In this document: positions 18,258 to 26,506 of the stretch, piece after piece
Position numbering within the stretch: the stretch's first letter is position 1
How the letters are laid out: each line of letters begins with the position of its first letter
Source: Acinetobacter calcoaceticus ANC 3811
GTDB lineage: Bacteria; Pseudomonadota; Gammaproteobacteria; Pseudomonadales; Moraxellaceae
Reading direction: 5' to 3'
DNA: 64,000 nucleotides
Assembly (NCBI RefSeq): GCF_000399665.1
Contig: NZ_KB976986.1
Span: forward strand, 3,446,938 to 3,510,937
The notes under the pieces: generated by a model
Databases searched by the model: none
What the model was told of the DNA's origin: nothing
The model's input: only the letters and a program-made list of their open reading frames with translations
Made by a program: the position numbers and the translations under genes

Positions 18258-19022
18258 TTAGAGCGTTAAAGGAGCTGAAACCTGTACTTGATCGCCAACT
18301 CTATAATGTTCAAGCAAGATATTCGAAACTGAGAATTCAGTATGGTTTTCTTCAGGCTGAACTTCAAAATGATATGAGTTGTTTTCTTGAGCTTCTGTAA
18401 ATTTAAAAGCTTTCGGCTGTTCAAGCTGTTGCTCTGGAACTTGTACTTTAACTGAAATAAAAGCATTTGCAGGACCAGTTAGTACGTCCTCATGATCAGT
18501 TGCTTTTAAAGTGAAGCGTTTGCCAGATTCAAGAGGGTCAATTTGTGTAATTTCAAATGGACGCCAGCCAGCCCATCCACCTTTTAAGCTTTCAAGTTGT
18601 TCATATTTTTGTTTTTCAACGCCAATCAAGATATCTGCCAATTGTAGGTAAGCTTGTTTCCACGCTTCAATAAGCTCTGATTCAAATGGCACATTGAGTA
18701 CTTCACTAATTGAATGAAGTAGGTTGTCACCAACAATTGCATATTGATCTGGCTGAATATCCAAGCTCACATGTTTAGTGGTGATGCGTTCAACAGCTTT
18801 GGCTAGAACTGTAGGATTTTCAATATTTTCAGCATATGCGAGTACCGCTGCTGCAAGTGCGCGAGGCTGACGTAAGCTGGTTTGGTCATCTAAGTTAAAA
18901 ACATTTTTTAATTCAGGATTGTTATTCAGCATACGCTTATAAAAGTATGTAGTCAGCGTAACGCCGTGTTCACGTAAAACAGGTACAGTAGATTTAACGA
19001 GTTCAATTTGTTGTGGAGTCAT
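18258..19022 (-). CDS. globin domain protein, truncated flavohaemoglobin (Hmp-like)
   Basis: Full-length Hmp converts NO to nitrate using a haem globin, an FAD domain and an NAD(P)H domain, about 400 residues in all. This protein has 254 residues. The globin half is intact, with B10 Tyr28, proximal His84 and the surrounding KHVSLDI and QYAIVG segments. The FAD-like half begins normally (GGWAGWRPFEI, about 148-158), but the FAD-binding RxYS motif is replaced by KAFKFT, and the chain stops at VSAPLTL where the NAD domain should begin. No remains of that domain follow before nsrR. A 23-base perfect NsrR-type operator lies upstream. Confidence 0.8.
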   Translation of the reverse strand: MTPQQIELVKSTVPVLREHGVTLTTYFYKRMLNNNPELKNVFNLDDQTSLRQPRALAAAVLAYAENIENPTVLAKAVERITTKHVSLDIQPDQYAIVGDNLLHSISEVLNVPFESELIEAWKQAYLQLADILIGVEKQKYEQLESLKGGWAGWRPFEITQIDPLESGKRFTLKATDHEDVLTGPANAFISVKVQVPEQQLEQPKAFKFTEAQENNSYHFEVQPEENHTEFSVSNILLEHYRVGDQVQVSAPLTL

Positions 19023-19049
19023 GGCTAGACCTTATTTATCTGGCTATAT

Positions 19050-19072
19050 AAGATGTATTTAAAATACATCTT
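19050..19072. promoter_or_regulatory. NsrR-type operator upstream of the globin gene
   Basis: Two 11-base half sites, AAGATGTATTT and AAATACATCTT, are exact inverted copies separated by one base. This 11-1-11 layout and the ATGyATTT core match the described NsrR binding motif. It sits 28-50 bases before the globin start, where it could block transcription. Confidence 0.85.
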
Positions 19073-19111
19073 TAAAAAAATAATCGCAATAGCTTTTGTA
19101 TTAAAAAACCA

Positions 19112-19144
19112 TAAAAAAATTAGGGAATATATAATTCCCTAATT
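19112..19144 (-). terminator. terminator of the HerA-like ATPase gene
   Basis: On the minus strand a stem ATTAGGGAAT/ATTCCCTAAT is followed by a T-rich run. Confidence 0.8.
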
Positions 19145-19169
19145 TAAAATTGATATATCTCTAAGAAAG

Positions 19170-20717
19170 TTACTTGCCAAATAGTGAACCAAGCAGACCT
19201 CTCACTAATTTTTGGCCTGTACTTCCTCCTAAACTTCGTGCAGCACTTTTTGCAAAAGTACCAACAATATCTTGTGTTAGCTTGGCTCGTTCACGTGCTG
19301 CTCGTTCTTCTTCTTTTAGTTGCTCGCGTGCCAATCGTTCTTGTTCCTTTGCTTGTTGTTTTGCTAAAGTTTCTTGCTCTTTTTGCTGCTGCTTGGCAAG
19401 TTCAGTATTTTGTTGTTGCTGTTCTCGTTCAGCGACTTTACTTTGTAGCATCTCATAGGCGCTATCACGGTCTACAGCCTGTTCATAAATGCCAGCAATA
19501 ATACTTTGTGAGATTAAAGCTTGACGCTCTTCTGGAGTAATGGGTGTAAATGAAGAGTAAGGCGGCATTACCCAGCCACGTTCTACAATTTGTGGTGTTC
19601 CTTGTTCATCAAGACAGCTAATGAGTGCTTCACCGACACCAAGTTCGGTAATTGCTTCATCAACTTTAAATCCTGGATTAGCACGGAAAGTATCAGCTGC
19701 AGTTTTTACTGCTTTTTGGTCTTTAGGCGTAAATGCGCGTAGGGCATGTTGAACGCGGTTACCAAGCTGACCAAGAACACTTTCTGGTAAATCGAGTGGG
19801 TTCTGAGTAATAAAATAGATGCCAATACCTTTAGAACGAATTAAACGTACAACTTGTTCAATTTTGTCTTGGAGTGCTTGGCTGGCATTGTCAAAAAGCA
19901 AGTGTGCTTCATCAAAGAAAAACACAAGTTTAGGTTTATCCATATCACCGACTTCTGGTAGCTGTTCAAATAGTTCTGAAAGCATCCATAAAAGGAAAGT
20001 GGCATATAGCTTAGGTGTGTTCATGAGCTTGTCAGCCGCAAGAATATTAATGTAGCCATGCCCATTTGCATCGGTTTGAATAAAATCTAAAATATTTAAA
20101 GCAGGTTCACCAAAAAATTGCTCTCCACCTTGGTCGGCAAGGGCTAGTAAATTGCGTTGAATAGCGCCTAAGCTCGCTGGAGATAAATTGCCATATTCCG
20201 CTTTAAACTCAGCTGCATGTTCACTAACAAATGTGATCATGGCTTTTAAGTCTTTAAAGTCGACTAACAGCAAACCTTGATCATCGGCAATACGGAAAAC
20301 TGCTGCCAAAACGCCTTCTTGTGTATCGTTTAAGTTGAGCATGCGAGCCAGCAAAATTGGCCCAATCTCAGAAATGGTGGTACGAATAGGGTGGCCTTGT
20401 TGGCCGAATAGATCCCAAAAAATGATGGGATTGGCTGCGAAAGGAACGCTATCAATCTGCAAAAGCTTTAGTCGTTCATTAAATTTATCTGAAGCTTCTC
20501 CCGCTTTTGCGAGACTTGAAACATCACCTTTAGCATCGGCAAGAAATACCGGTACACCAATTCGAGAGAAACTCTCTGCTAGAACTTTTAACGTAACTGT
20601 TTTACCTGTACCCGTGGCGCCTGCAATAAGTCCGTGGCGGTTGGCAAACTGGGAAAGTAAAACAATTTCTTTTGACGTGTCATTAATATTTTTAGCAATA
20701 ACAATCGGTGTACCCAT
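19170..20717 (-). CDS. HerA-like helicase-domain ATPase (DUF853/YjgR family)
   Basis: YjgR-type proteins (DUF853) are HerA/FtsK-like ATPases of unknown role, possibly DNA translocases. The 515-residue protein shows Walker A GATGTGKT (33-40), Walker B LVFFFDEAHLL (about 256-266), and a sensor-like FITQNP region. The C-terminal 90 residues form a strongly charged Gln/Glu/Arg coiled-coil (QQQNTELAKQQQKEQE and similar) and end with GQKLVRGLLGSLFGK, typical of this family. It is monocistronic, with a terminator downstream. Confidence 0.85.
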   Translation of the reverse strand: MGTPIVIAKNINDTSKEIVLLSQFANRHGLIAGATGTGKTVTLKVLAESFSRIGVPVFLADAKGDVSSLAKAGEASDKFNERLKLLQIDSVPFAANPIIFWDLFGQQGHPIRTTISEIGPILLARMLNLNDTQEGVLAAVFRIADDQGLLLVDFKDLKAMITFVSEHAAEFKAEYGNLSPASLGAIQRNLLALADQGGEQFFGEPALNILDFIQTDANGHGYINILAADKLMNTPKLYATFLLWMLSELFEQLPEVGDMDKPKLVFFFDEAHLLFDNASQALQDKIEQVVRLIRSKGIGIYFITQNPLDLPESVLGQLGNRVQHALRAFTPKDQKAVKTAADTFRANPGFKVDEAITELGVGEALISCLDEQGTPQIVERGWVMPPYSSFTPITPEERQALISQSIIAGIYEQAVDRDSAYEMLQSKVAEREQQQQNTELAKQQQKEQETLAKQQAKEQERLAREQLKEEERAARERAKLTQDIVGTFAKSAARSLGGSTGQKLVRGLLGSLFGK

Positions 20718-20759
20718 ATATTTTTATCCTTTGGTTCGAGTCACTATAATGTTGTCGTT

Positions 20760-21962
20760 TTACAGATGTTTTAGTGCATTTTCGATATCTTGTATTAAAT
20801 CTTGCGGATCTTCTAGTCCTATACAGAAGCGAACCAATAATCCTTGTTGTAAATGTGTATTCTCAAGTTTTCTCATCATTTTTAAATCATAAAGCATGAT
20901 TAAGCTAACTGGTCCTCCCCAGCTAAAACCGAGCTTAAATAATGCTAATGCATCGCAGAAACGACGTACTGCTGTAATGTCATATTCAGGTTTGAAAATA
21001 ACACTGACTAGACCAGCACTTTGACCATCTGTGCAGATTTCTTGCCAATATTGATGGCCAGGGCCAGTGCTGTCACTTGGGTGTAGCACTTGTGCAAATT
21101 GAGGTTGGTCTTTTAGCCACTGAAGTAAAGTTTGGGCATTGGCTGACTGTTGTTCGTAGCGTAAAGACATATGAGCAAGACTGCGTTGAATTTGAGCTGC
21201 ATCATCTCCAGAAACTGCAATACCTAAAGTGGCATGCGTACGGAATAGGCGGTGATGAAGTTTGTCATCACGAGTTACAATGCTACCCATTAAGATGTCA
21301 CCGCCGCCACTCGGATATTTGGTGAGCGCATGAACGGTTAAATCGACTGATAGATGTTCATCAGAAAAATGAAAAGCATTAAACGCAAGCCCAGCGCCCC
21401 AAGTATTATCTAGGGCTGTCAATACACCATGTTTTTTAGCTTTTTTGACAAGATTTTTAAGATCAGGGAATTCCAAAGTAACTGAACCCGCGGCCTCTAA
21501 CCATAACAGTTTACTTCTTTCAGTTGGTTGAAAGCTTGAGGCATCAATAGGGTTGTACACTTTGACAATAACGCCATATTGATTTTGCAGATGATTTAAA
21601 TGCTCTAGGTTGGGTCCATAGATATTGTCTGGTACCCATACTTCATCATGAGTGCTTAAAAAGGCTGAGTTCACAACATTAATTGCTGATAAGCCACTCG
21701 GTGCAAGCAAACAATGCAATCCACCTTCAATCTGCGCAATATTGTCGCCTAAGGTGAAGGTGGTAGGGGTGCCATGTGTTCCATAACTATAGTCGTAATC
21801 ATCCGTCCAATGGCGGTCAAAAAGGTGCGAAGTCGATTTAAAAATAATAGTGGATGCACGAAATAAGGGTGGTTGGACTGTTTCAATAAATTGCGGAGCC
21901 TTTCTTGGGGCATGAATGAGGCGAGTCTGGAAGTCGTTATGCTTTTTCATAGTGCGTTGCAT
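20760..21962 (-). CDS. metC: cystathionine beta-lyase (MetC-like), PLP enzyme
   Basis: Cys/Met-metabolism PLP enzymes of the MetC type cleave cystathionine to homocysteine, pyruvate and ammonia. The 400-residue protein has the fold signatures YSYGTHGTPT near residue 60, ALDNTWGAG (PLP-pyridine Asp) near 190, and the PLP lysine in VHALTKYPSGGGD near residue 215. The GGGD after the lysine and the overall form favour beta-lyase over gamma-synthase. Start: ATG at 21962 or 21950, neither with a clear ribosome site. It lies 42 bases upstream of the ATPase gene in the same direction. Confidence 0.82.
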   Translation of the reverse strand: MQRTMKKHNDFQTRLIHAPRKAPQFIETVQPPLFRASTIIFKSTSHLFDRHWTDDYDYSYGTHGTPTTFTLGDNIAQIEGGLHCLLAPSGLSAINVVNSAFLSTHDEVWVPDNIYGPNLEHLNHLQNQYGVIVKVYNPIDASSFQPTERSKLLWLEAAGSVTLEFPDLKNLVKKAKKHGVLTALDNTWGAGLAFNAFHFSDEHLSVDLTVHALTKYPSGGGDILMGSIVTRDDKLHHRLFRTHATLGIAVSGDDAAQIQRSLAHMSLRYEQQSANAQTLLQWLKDQPQFAQVLHPSDSTGPGHQYWQEICTDGQSAGLVSVIFKPEYDITAVRRFCDALALFKLGFSWGGPVSLIMLYDLKMMRKLENTHLQQGLLVRFCIGLEDPQDLIQDIENALKHL

Positions 21963-22118
21963 TTTAGATAATAAAGTTAGATTAAGAGAAATTTAGATTC
22001 TTCGCTAGATTTACGAAGTTTTATAAGACGTTTCGTTACAGTAGACTCATAAAATAAAAACTTGGCTTTATTTTTGCAAAGACCACTACAACATTCTAAC
22101 AACAATAGGTTTAAGCGC

Positions 22119-22847
22119 ATGAAGTCGCATTTACGTGTTCACTATTTTCAACATATTGCGGGTGAGGGTTTTGGGAGTTGTTACTCATTTTTAAAAGCTC
22201 ACCACGCGACAATTAGCTCTACAGAGTTTTTTGCACTTCCGGTTGATCGGTCCCTAGAAATAGAAGCTTTGCCCCAAATTGAAGAGGTTGATTTGTTATT
22301 GGTCATGGGTGGAACCATGAGTGTAAATGATGAGGCGAATTTTCCATGGCTCAAAATAGAAAAGAGGTGGTTGCGCCGTTATTTAGCAGCAGGAAAACCA
22401 GCTATTGGACTTTGCTTGGGAGGGCAGTTAATTGCTAATGCGTTGGGTGCAGCGGTGAGTCGTAATCGCTATCAGGAGCTTGGATGGTCAACTGTTCAGC
22501 GAGTGGCAAATTTACCTCAAGAAAGCTTCCCATTACCAGAGAAGATAAAGGTTATGCAGTGGCATAGCGAGACCTTTGAAATACCTAAAGGCGCTATACA
22601 CTTGGCTCAAAGTCCGGCTTGCCGCAATCAGATGTATCAGATTGGAAAAAATGTGCTGGGTTTTCAGTTCCATCCAGAGATGACGCCAGCAACTTTAGCG
22701 CTTTTACTTGAAGATGAAGAAGAGTTGTCTATTTTTGAGGGAGAATATGTTCAATCTACGCGTGAATTACACTATTCCGAAGCACAAAAATTTGAGCAAG
22801 GTAATCAACTCCTAAATAAAGCGATTGAATTTGTAATAAGTGCTTAG
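22119..22847 (+). CDS. class I glutamine amidotransferase-like protein
   Basis: The 242-residue protein is a free-standing GATase1 domain. The nucleophile sits in GLCLGGQL (Cys99), the oxyanion region in VMGGTMSVND (62-71), and the catalytic His-x-Glu in FQFHPEMT (near 185). Such proteins split glutamine or act as gamma-glutamyl hydrolases; the substrate is not known. The ATG at 22119 is preceded by ATAGGT at suitable spacing; an upstream TTG at 22062 adds a poor leader. It lies divergent to metC. Confidence 0.82.
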   Translation: MKSHLRVHYFQHIAGEGFGSCYSFLKAHHATISSTEFFALPVDRSLEIEALPQIEEVDLLLVMGGTMSVNDEANFPWLKIEKRWLRRYLAAGKPAIGLCLGGQLIANALGAAVSRNRYQELGWSTVQRVANLPQESFPLPEKIKVMQWHSETFEIPKGAIHLAQSPACRNQMYQIGKNVLGFQFHPEMTPATLALLLEDEEELSIFEGEYVQSTRELHYSEAQKFEQGNQLLNKAIEFVISA

Positions 22848-22903
22848 ATGACGCCTCAATGCTCGATTACAGCGGGTTTTGTGCAGAAAATAGAAAAAGA
22901 TAA

Positions 22904-22932
22904 TTGCATAAGACTTAAACAATCGTTATAAT
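22904..22932 (+). promoter_or_regulatory. strong promoter of the S10 ribosomal operon
   Basis: TTGCAT and TATAAT are separated by 17 bases, an almost ideal sigma-70 promoter. It is followed by a GC-rich discriminator (GGGCGACC), the form expected of promoters under stringent (ppGpp) control. Confidence 0.85.
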
Positions 22933-22939
22933 GGGCGAC

Positions 22940-23099
22940 CCTCAATAGGAGGGGCATTTGCTGCGAAGAAAGTGGTAAATGTGCATTACAGTCGTGGCAT
23001 CGATCATGACCTTAGTGATTTTCACTGCCTTTGACACTTACCGATAGGTGAGATGCGTCAAGGGTGATTCTTTATATATTTGGCTTGGAGTTTACTGGT
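22940..23099 (+). promoter_or_regulatory. rpsJ leader with stacked hairpins (S10-leader candidate)
   Basis: The 160-base untranslated leader from the promoter to rpsJ carries several hairpins: CCCTC/GAGGG near 22937-22952, AGTGA/TCACT near 23014-23026, and a two-storey stem at 23028-23064 (outer CCTTTGAC/GTCAAGGG, inner CTTACC/GGTGAG with a GATA loop). In E. coli the S10 leader binds ribosomal protein L4 to stop its own operon. Position and size match that leader, but an L4 site has not been shown here. Confidence 0.55.
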
Positions 23100-23411
23100 A
23101 TGTCTAACCAGAGAATTCGTATCCGTTTGAAGTCTTTTGATCATCGTCTGATTGATCAATCTTCTCAAGAGATCGTAGAAACCGCTAAGCGTACTGGAGC
23201 ACAAGTTTGTGGTCCAATCCCGATGCCTACTCGCATCGAACGCTTCAACGTTCTTACTTCACCGCACGTTAACAAAGATGCGCGTGACCAGTACGAAATC
23301 CGCACCTACAAACGTTTGATCGACATCGTTCAACCTACAGATAAAACTGTTGATGCATTGATGAAATTAGATCTTGCGGCTGGTGTTGATGTTCAGATCG
23401 CTTTGGGTTAA
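23100..23411 (+). CDS. rpsJ: ribosomal protein S10 (uS10)
   Basis: S10 is a 30S head protein and, with NusB, part of the antitermination complex. The 103-residue length is exact for the family, and the sequence (MSNQRIRIRLKSFDHRLIDQS) is unmistakable. The ATG at 23100 has GGAG nine bases upstream; the frame is open from 23064 but the extra residues are leader. It is the first gene of the 28-gene S10-spc-alpha block. Confidence 0.98.
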   Translation: MSNQRIRIRLKSFDHRLIDQSSQEIVETAKRTGAQVCGPIPMPTRIERFNVLTSPHVNKDARDQYEIRTYKRLIDIVQPTDKTVDALMKLDLAAGVDVQIALG

Positions 23412-23421
23412 GGCTTTCGGT

Positions 23422-23456
23422 TAATTAACTTTTAAGTTAATTAGGCCGCTTTTTTA
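23422..23456 (+). other. intra-operon hairpin between rpsJ and rplC
   Basis: TAATTAACTT and AAGTTAATTA make a perfect ten-base-pair stem with a TT loop, followed by GGCCGC and six T. The A/U-rich stem and tail resemble a weak terminator or attenuator that could lower expression of the genes after rpsJ, or an RNase processing site. Confidence 0.5.
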
Positions 23457-23469
23457 GAGGTTTATGCAC

Positions 23470-24108
23470 ATGGCTATTGGTTTAGTCGGTCGCAAATGTG
23501 GTATGACTCGCATCTTTACAGATGCAGGTGTTTCTGTACCTGTTACAGTCATCGAAGTCGATCCAAACCGCATTACGCAAATCAAAACACTTGAAACTGA
23601 TGGTTATCAAGCTGTTCAAGTAACTACTGGTGAACGTCGCGAATCTCGCGTAACTAACGCTCAGAAAGGTCACTTTGCGAAAGCTGGTGTTGCTGCTGGT
23701 CGTTTGGTTAAAGAGTTCCGTGTTACTGAAGCTGAGCTTGAAGGTCGTGAAGTTGGCGGTACTGTTGGTGTTGATTTGTTCACAGTTGGTCAAGTTGTTG
23801 ACGTAACTGGTCAATCAAAAGGTAAAGGTTTCCAAGGTGGTGTTAAGCGTTGGAACTTCCGTACCCAAGACGCTACTCACGGTAACTCACTTTCTCACCG
23901 TGTATTAGGTTCTACAGGTCAAAACCAAACTCCTGGTCGCGTGTTCAAAGGCAAAAAAATGGCCGGTCACTTAGGTGATGAACGCGTAACAGTACAAGGT
24001 CTTGAAATCGTATCTATTGACGCTGAACGTTCTGTTTTAGTTGTTAAAGGTGCAATTCCTGGTTCAACTGGCGGTGACGTGATTGTACGTCCTACCATCA
24101 AGGCCTGA
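23470..24108 (+). CDS. rplC: ribosomal protein L3 (uL3)
   Basis: L3 is an early-assembly 50S protein close to the peptidyl-transferase centre. The 212-residue protein has the family start MAIGLVGRKCGMTRIF and the long loop around GVKRWNFRTQDATHGNSLSHRVLGSTGQNQTPGRV that reaches into 23S rRNA. The glutamine methylated by PrmB in E. coli lies in that loop. The ATG at 23470 has AGAGG at nine bases; one at 23464 is too close to it. Confidence 0.97.
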   Translation: MAIGLVGRKCGMTRIFTDAGVSVPVTVIEVDPNRITQIKTLETDGYQAVQVTTGERRESRVTNAQKGHFAKAGVAAGRLVKEFRVTEAELEGREVGGTVGVDLFTVGQVVDVTGQSKGKGFQGGVKRWNFRTQDATHGNSLSHRVLGSTGQNQTPGRVFKGKKMAGHLGDERVTVQGLEIVSIDAERSVLVVKGAIPGSTGGDVIVRPTIKA

Positions 24109-24119
24109 GGGGAAATACC

Positions 24120-24722
24120 GTGAATTTAAAAACTGTTTCCGGCTCTGCTGTTGAATTGTCTGAAGTTGCTTTCGGACGTGAATTTAACGAAGCTCTTGTA
24201 CACCAAGTTGTTACTGCTTACTTAGCAGGTGGTCGTCAAGGTACTCGTGCTCAGAAGTCACGTGCAGACGTTTCTGGTGGTGGTAAAAAACCATTCCGTC
24301 AAAAAGGTACTGGTCGTGCTCGTGCGGGTTCTACTCGTAGCCCTATCTGGGTTGGTGGCGGTAAAACTTTTGCTGCTCGTCCACAAGATTGGTCTCAAAA
24401 AGTAAACCGCAAAATGTACCGCGGTGCAATGCAATGTATCTTAGCTGAACTTGTTCGCCAAGATCGTCTTGTATTAGTTGAAGAGTTTGCTATTGCAGCT
24501 CCAAAAACTAAAGAATTGCTTGCTAAGCTTGGCGATTTAAATGCCGCTCGTGCATTGATCGTTACTGAAGCTGTAGATGAGAACTTATATCTTGCAGCAC
24601 GCAACCTTCCGCATGTAGATGTGGTGGATGCAACTGCAATCGATCCTGTAAGCTTGATCGCGTTTGATAAAGTTGTTATGTCTGTAGCTGCTGCTAAGAA
24701 AATTGAGGTAGAACTCGGATGA
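24120..24722 (+). CDS. rplD: ribosomal protein L4 (uL4)
   Basis: L4 is a 50S protein with a long loop lining the exit tunnel, and in enterobacteria it represses its own operon through the S10 leader. The 200-residue sequence shows the loop region RPQDWSQKVNRKMYRGA preceded by the basic Gly/Arg stretch GGGKKPFRQKGTGRARAGSTRSPIWVGGG (about residues 53-81). Start is GTG after GAGGGGAA. It overlaps rplW by four bases. Confidence 0.97.
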   Translation: MNLKTVSGSAVELSEVAFGREFNEALVHQVVTAYLAGGRQGTRAQKSRADVSGGGKKPFRQKGTGRARAGSTRSPIWVGGGKTFAARPQDWSQKVNRKMYRGAMQCILAELVRQDRLVLVEEFAIAAPKTKELLAKLGDLNAARALIVTEAVDENLYLAARNLPHVDVVDATAIDPVSLIAFDKVVMSVAAAKKIEVELG

Positions 24723-25039
24723 ACAACGAACGTATCTATCAAGTCCTTAAAGGACCAGTCTTCTCAGAAAAGGCACAAGTTTTAGGTGATACTGTTGGCG
24801 TTCAAGTGTTTAAAGTAGATATTAATGCTACTAAACTTGAAGTTAAAAAAGCAGTTGAAAAACTTTTTGGTGTAGAAGTTGTTAAAGTTAACACTACTAT
24901 TACTAAAGGTAAAACTAAGCGCTTTGGTAAAACATTAGGACGTCGTTCTGATGTTAAAAAAGCATACGTCACCCTGAAAGCCGGCCAAGATGTTGAAATG
25001 GCTGACTTGGGCGATACCGCTGAAAGCGCAGCGGAATAA
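24719..25039 (+). CDS. rplW: ribosomal protein L23 (uL23)
   Basis: L23 sits at the tunnel exit and docks trigger factor and the signal recognition particle. The 106-residue protein has the typical VLKGPVFSEKAQ start and NTTITKGKTKRFGKTLGRRSDVKKAYVTL loop. Its start overlaps the rplD stop. The C-terminus carries a short acidic extension (EMADLGDTAESAAE). Confidence 0.97.
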   Translation: MNNERIYQVLKGPVFSEKAQVLGDTVGVQVFKVDINATKLEVKKAVEKLFGVEVVKVNTTITKGKTKRFGKTLGRRSDVKKAYVTLKAGQDVEMADLGDTAESAAE

Positions 25040-25050
25040 GGACGAAAATT

Positions 25051-25875
25051 ATGCCGATTCAAAAATGTAAGCCAACGTCTCCAGGGCGTCGCTTTGTAGA
25101 GAAAGTGGTTCATGATCACCTTCACAAAGGCGCGCCTTACTCACCGTTGGTTGAAGCAAAAAAACGTACTGGTGGTCGTAATAATAACGGTCACATTACA
25201 ACTCGTCACGTTGGTGGTGGTCATAAGCAACACTATCGTATCGTTGACTTTAAGCGTAATAAAGACAGCATCCCAGCTGTTGTAGAGCGCATTGAATACG
25301 ATCCTAACCGTACAGCACATATTGCTTTATTGAAATATGCTGATGGTGAACGTCGTTATATCATTGCACCTAAAGGCTTGCGTGCTGGCGATAAAGTACA
25401 ATCTGGTAACGATGCTCCAATTCGTCCAGGTAACTGCTTGCCACTTCGTAACATGCCGATCGGTTCTACACTTCATAACGTTGAACTTAAAATTGGTAAG
25501 GGTGCGCAATTAGCGCGTTCTGCTGGTGCTTCTGTTCAGTTATTGGGTCGTGATGGTTCTTACGCGATTGTTCGTCTTCGTTCAGGCGAAATGCGTAAAA
25601 TTCATGTTGAATGCCGCGCTGTAATTGGTGAAGTTTCTAACCAAGAAAACAACCTTCGTTCATTGGGTAAAGCTGGTGCTGCGCGCTGGCGTGGTGTTCG
25701 TCCTACCGTACGTGGTATGGCGATGAACCCAGTTGATCACCCGCACGGTGGTGGTGAAGGGCGTAATAAAGGTATTCAACCTGTAAGCCCATGGGGTCAA
25801 AAAGCTAAAGGGTACAAGACACGTACCAATAAGCGTACGACTAAGATGATTATTCGCGACCGTCGCGTCAAGTAA
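25051..25875 (+). CDS. rplB: ribosomal protein L2 (uL2)
   Basis: L2 is a core 50S protein required for subunit joining and peptidyl transfer. The 274-residue length is standard. The conserved C-terminal segment VDHPHGGGEGRNKG (about residues 228-241), with the histidine needed for activity, is intact. Confidence 0.98.
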   Translation: MPIQKCKPTSPGRRFVEKVVHDHLHKGAPYSPLVEAKKRTGGRNNNGHITTRHVGGGHKQHYRIVDFKRNKDSIPAVVERIEYDPNRTAHIALLKYADGERRYIIAPKGLRAGDKVQSGNDAPIRPGNCLPLRNMPIGSTLHNVELKIGKGAQLARSAGASVQLLGRDGSYAIVRLRSGEMRKIHVECRAVIGEVSNQENNLRSLGKAGAARWRGVRPTVRGMAMNPVDHPHGGGEGRNKGIQPVSPWGQKAKGYKTRTNKRTTKMIIRDRRVK

Positions 25876-25888
25876 AGGAATCTGACTA

Positions 25889-26164
25889 ATGCCTCGTTCT
25901 CTGAAAAAAGGCCCATTCGTCGATGCGCACTTGTTCGCTAAGGTTGAAGCGGCTGTTGCTAGTAACTCTCGCAAGCCGATTAAAACTTGGTCTCGTCGTT
26001 CGATGATCCTTCCGGATTTTGTTGGTTTAACAATTTCTGTTCATAATGGTCGTAATCACGTTCCAGTAATTGTTACTGAGCATATGGTTGGTCATAAACT
26101 CGGTGAATTCGCGCCAACTCGTACCTATCGTGGTCACGGTGTTGACAAGAAGTCTAAACGTTAA
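25889..26164 (+). CDS. rpsS: ribosomal protein S19 (uS19)
   Basis: S19 lies in the 30S head and contacts S13 and the A-site tRNA region. The 91-residue protein begins MPRSLKKGPFVD and ends with the basic HGVDKKSKR tail, both diagnostic. Confidence 0.98.
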   Translation: MPRSLKKGPFVDAHLFAKVEAAVASNSRKPIKTWSRRSMILPDFVGLTISVHNGRNHVPVIVTEHMVGHKLGEFAPTRTYRGHGVDKKSKR

Positions 26165-26172
26165 TAGGTGTC

Positions 26173-26505
26173 ATGATGGAAGTAACTGCTAAATTACGCG
26201 GTGCCGCTATCTCGGCACAAAAGGCACGTTTGGTTGCAGATCTTATTCGCGGCAAATCTGTTGCGCATGCTTTAAATATCTTAAACTTCAGCAATAAAAA
26301 AGCTGCTGTTTTAGTAAAAAAAGCATTGGAATCTGCGATTGCAAACGCTGAACACAATAACAGTTTAGATGTTGATGATCTTAAAGTTTCTACGATTTAC
26401 GTTGATGAAGGTGTTAGCCTTAAACGTATTATGCCACGTGCTAAAGGCCGTGCAGATCGTATTACGAAGCGTACTTGTCACATCACCGTTAAGGTAGGGG
26501 TTTGA
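26173..26505 (+). CDS. rplV: ribosomal protein L22 (uL22)
   Basis: L22 lines the exit tunnel; its hairpin is a known site of macrolide-resistance mutations. The 110-residue protein carries SAQKARLVADLIRGK and the MPRAKGRADRITKRTCHI hairpin end. Two adjacent ATG codons (26173 and 26176) are possible starts; spacing to AGG slightly favours the second, family practice the first. Confidence 0.96.
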   Translation: MMEVTAKLRGAAISAQKARLVADLIRGKSVAHALNILNFSNKKAAVLVKKALESAIANAEHNNSLDVDDLKVSTIYVDEGVSLKRIMPRAKGRADRITKRTCHITVKVGV

Positions 26506-26506
26506 T

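Noticed and set aside
20335..20892. 185-codon plus-strand frame opposite the HerA-like ATPase and metC end
   Set aside because: It crosses two real genes on the other strand and has no family pattern or ribosome site.
24395..24742. Several 60-115-codon frames on the opposite strand within the ribosomal block
   Set aside because: They lie wholly inside strongly conserved ribosomal genes and reflect their codon bias.
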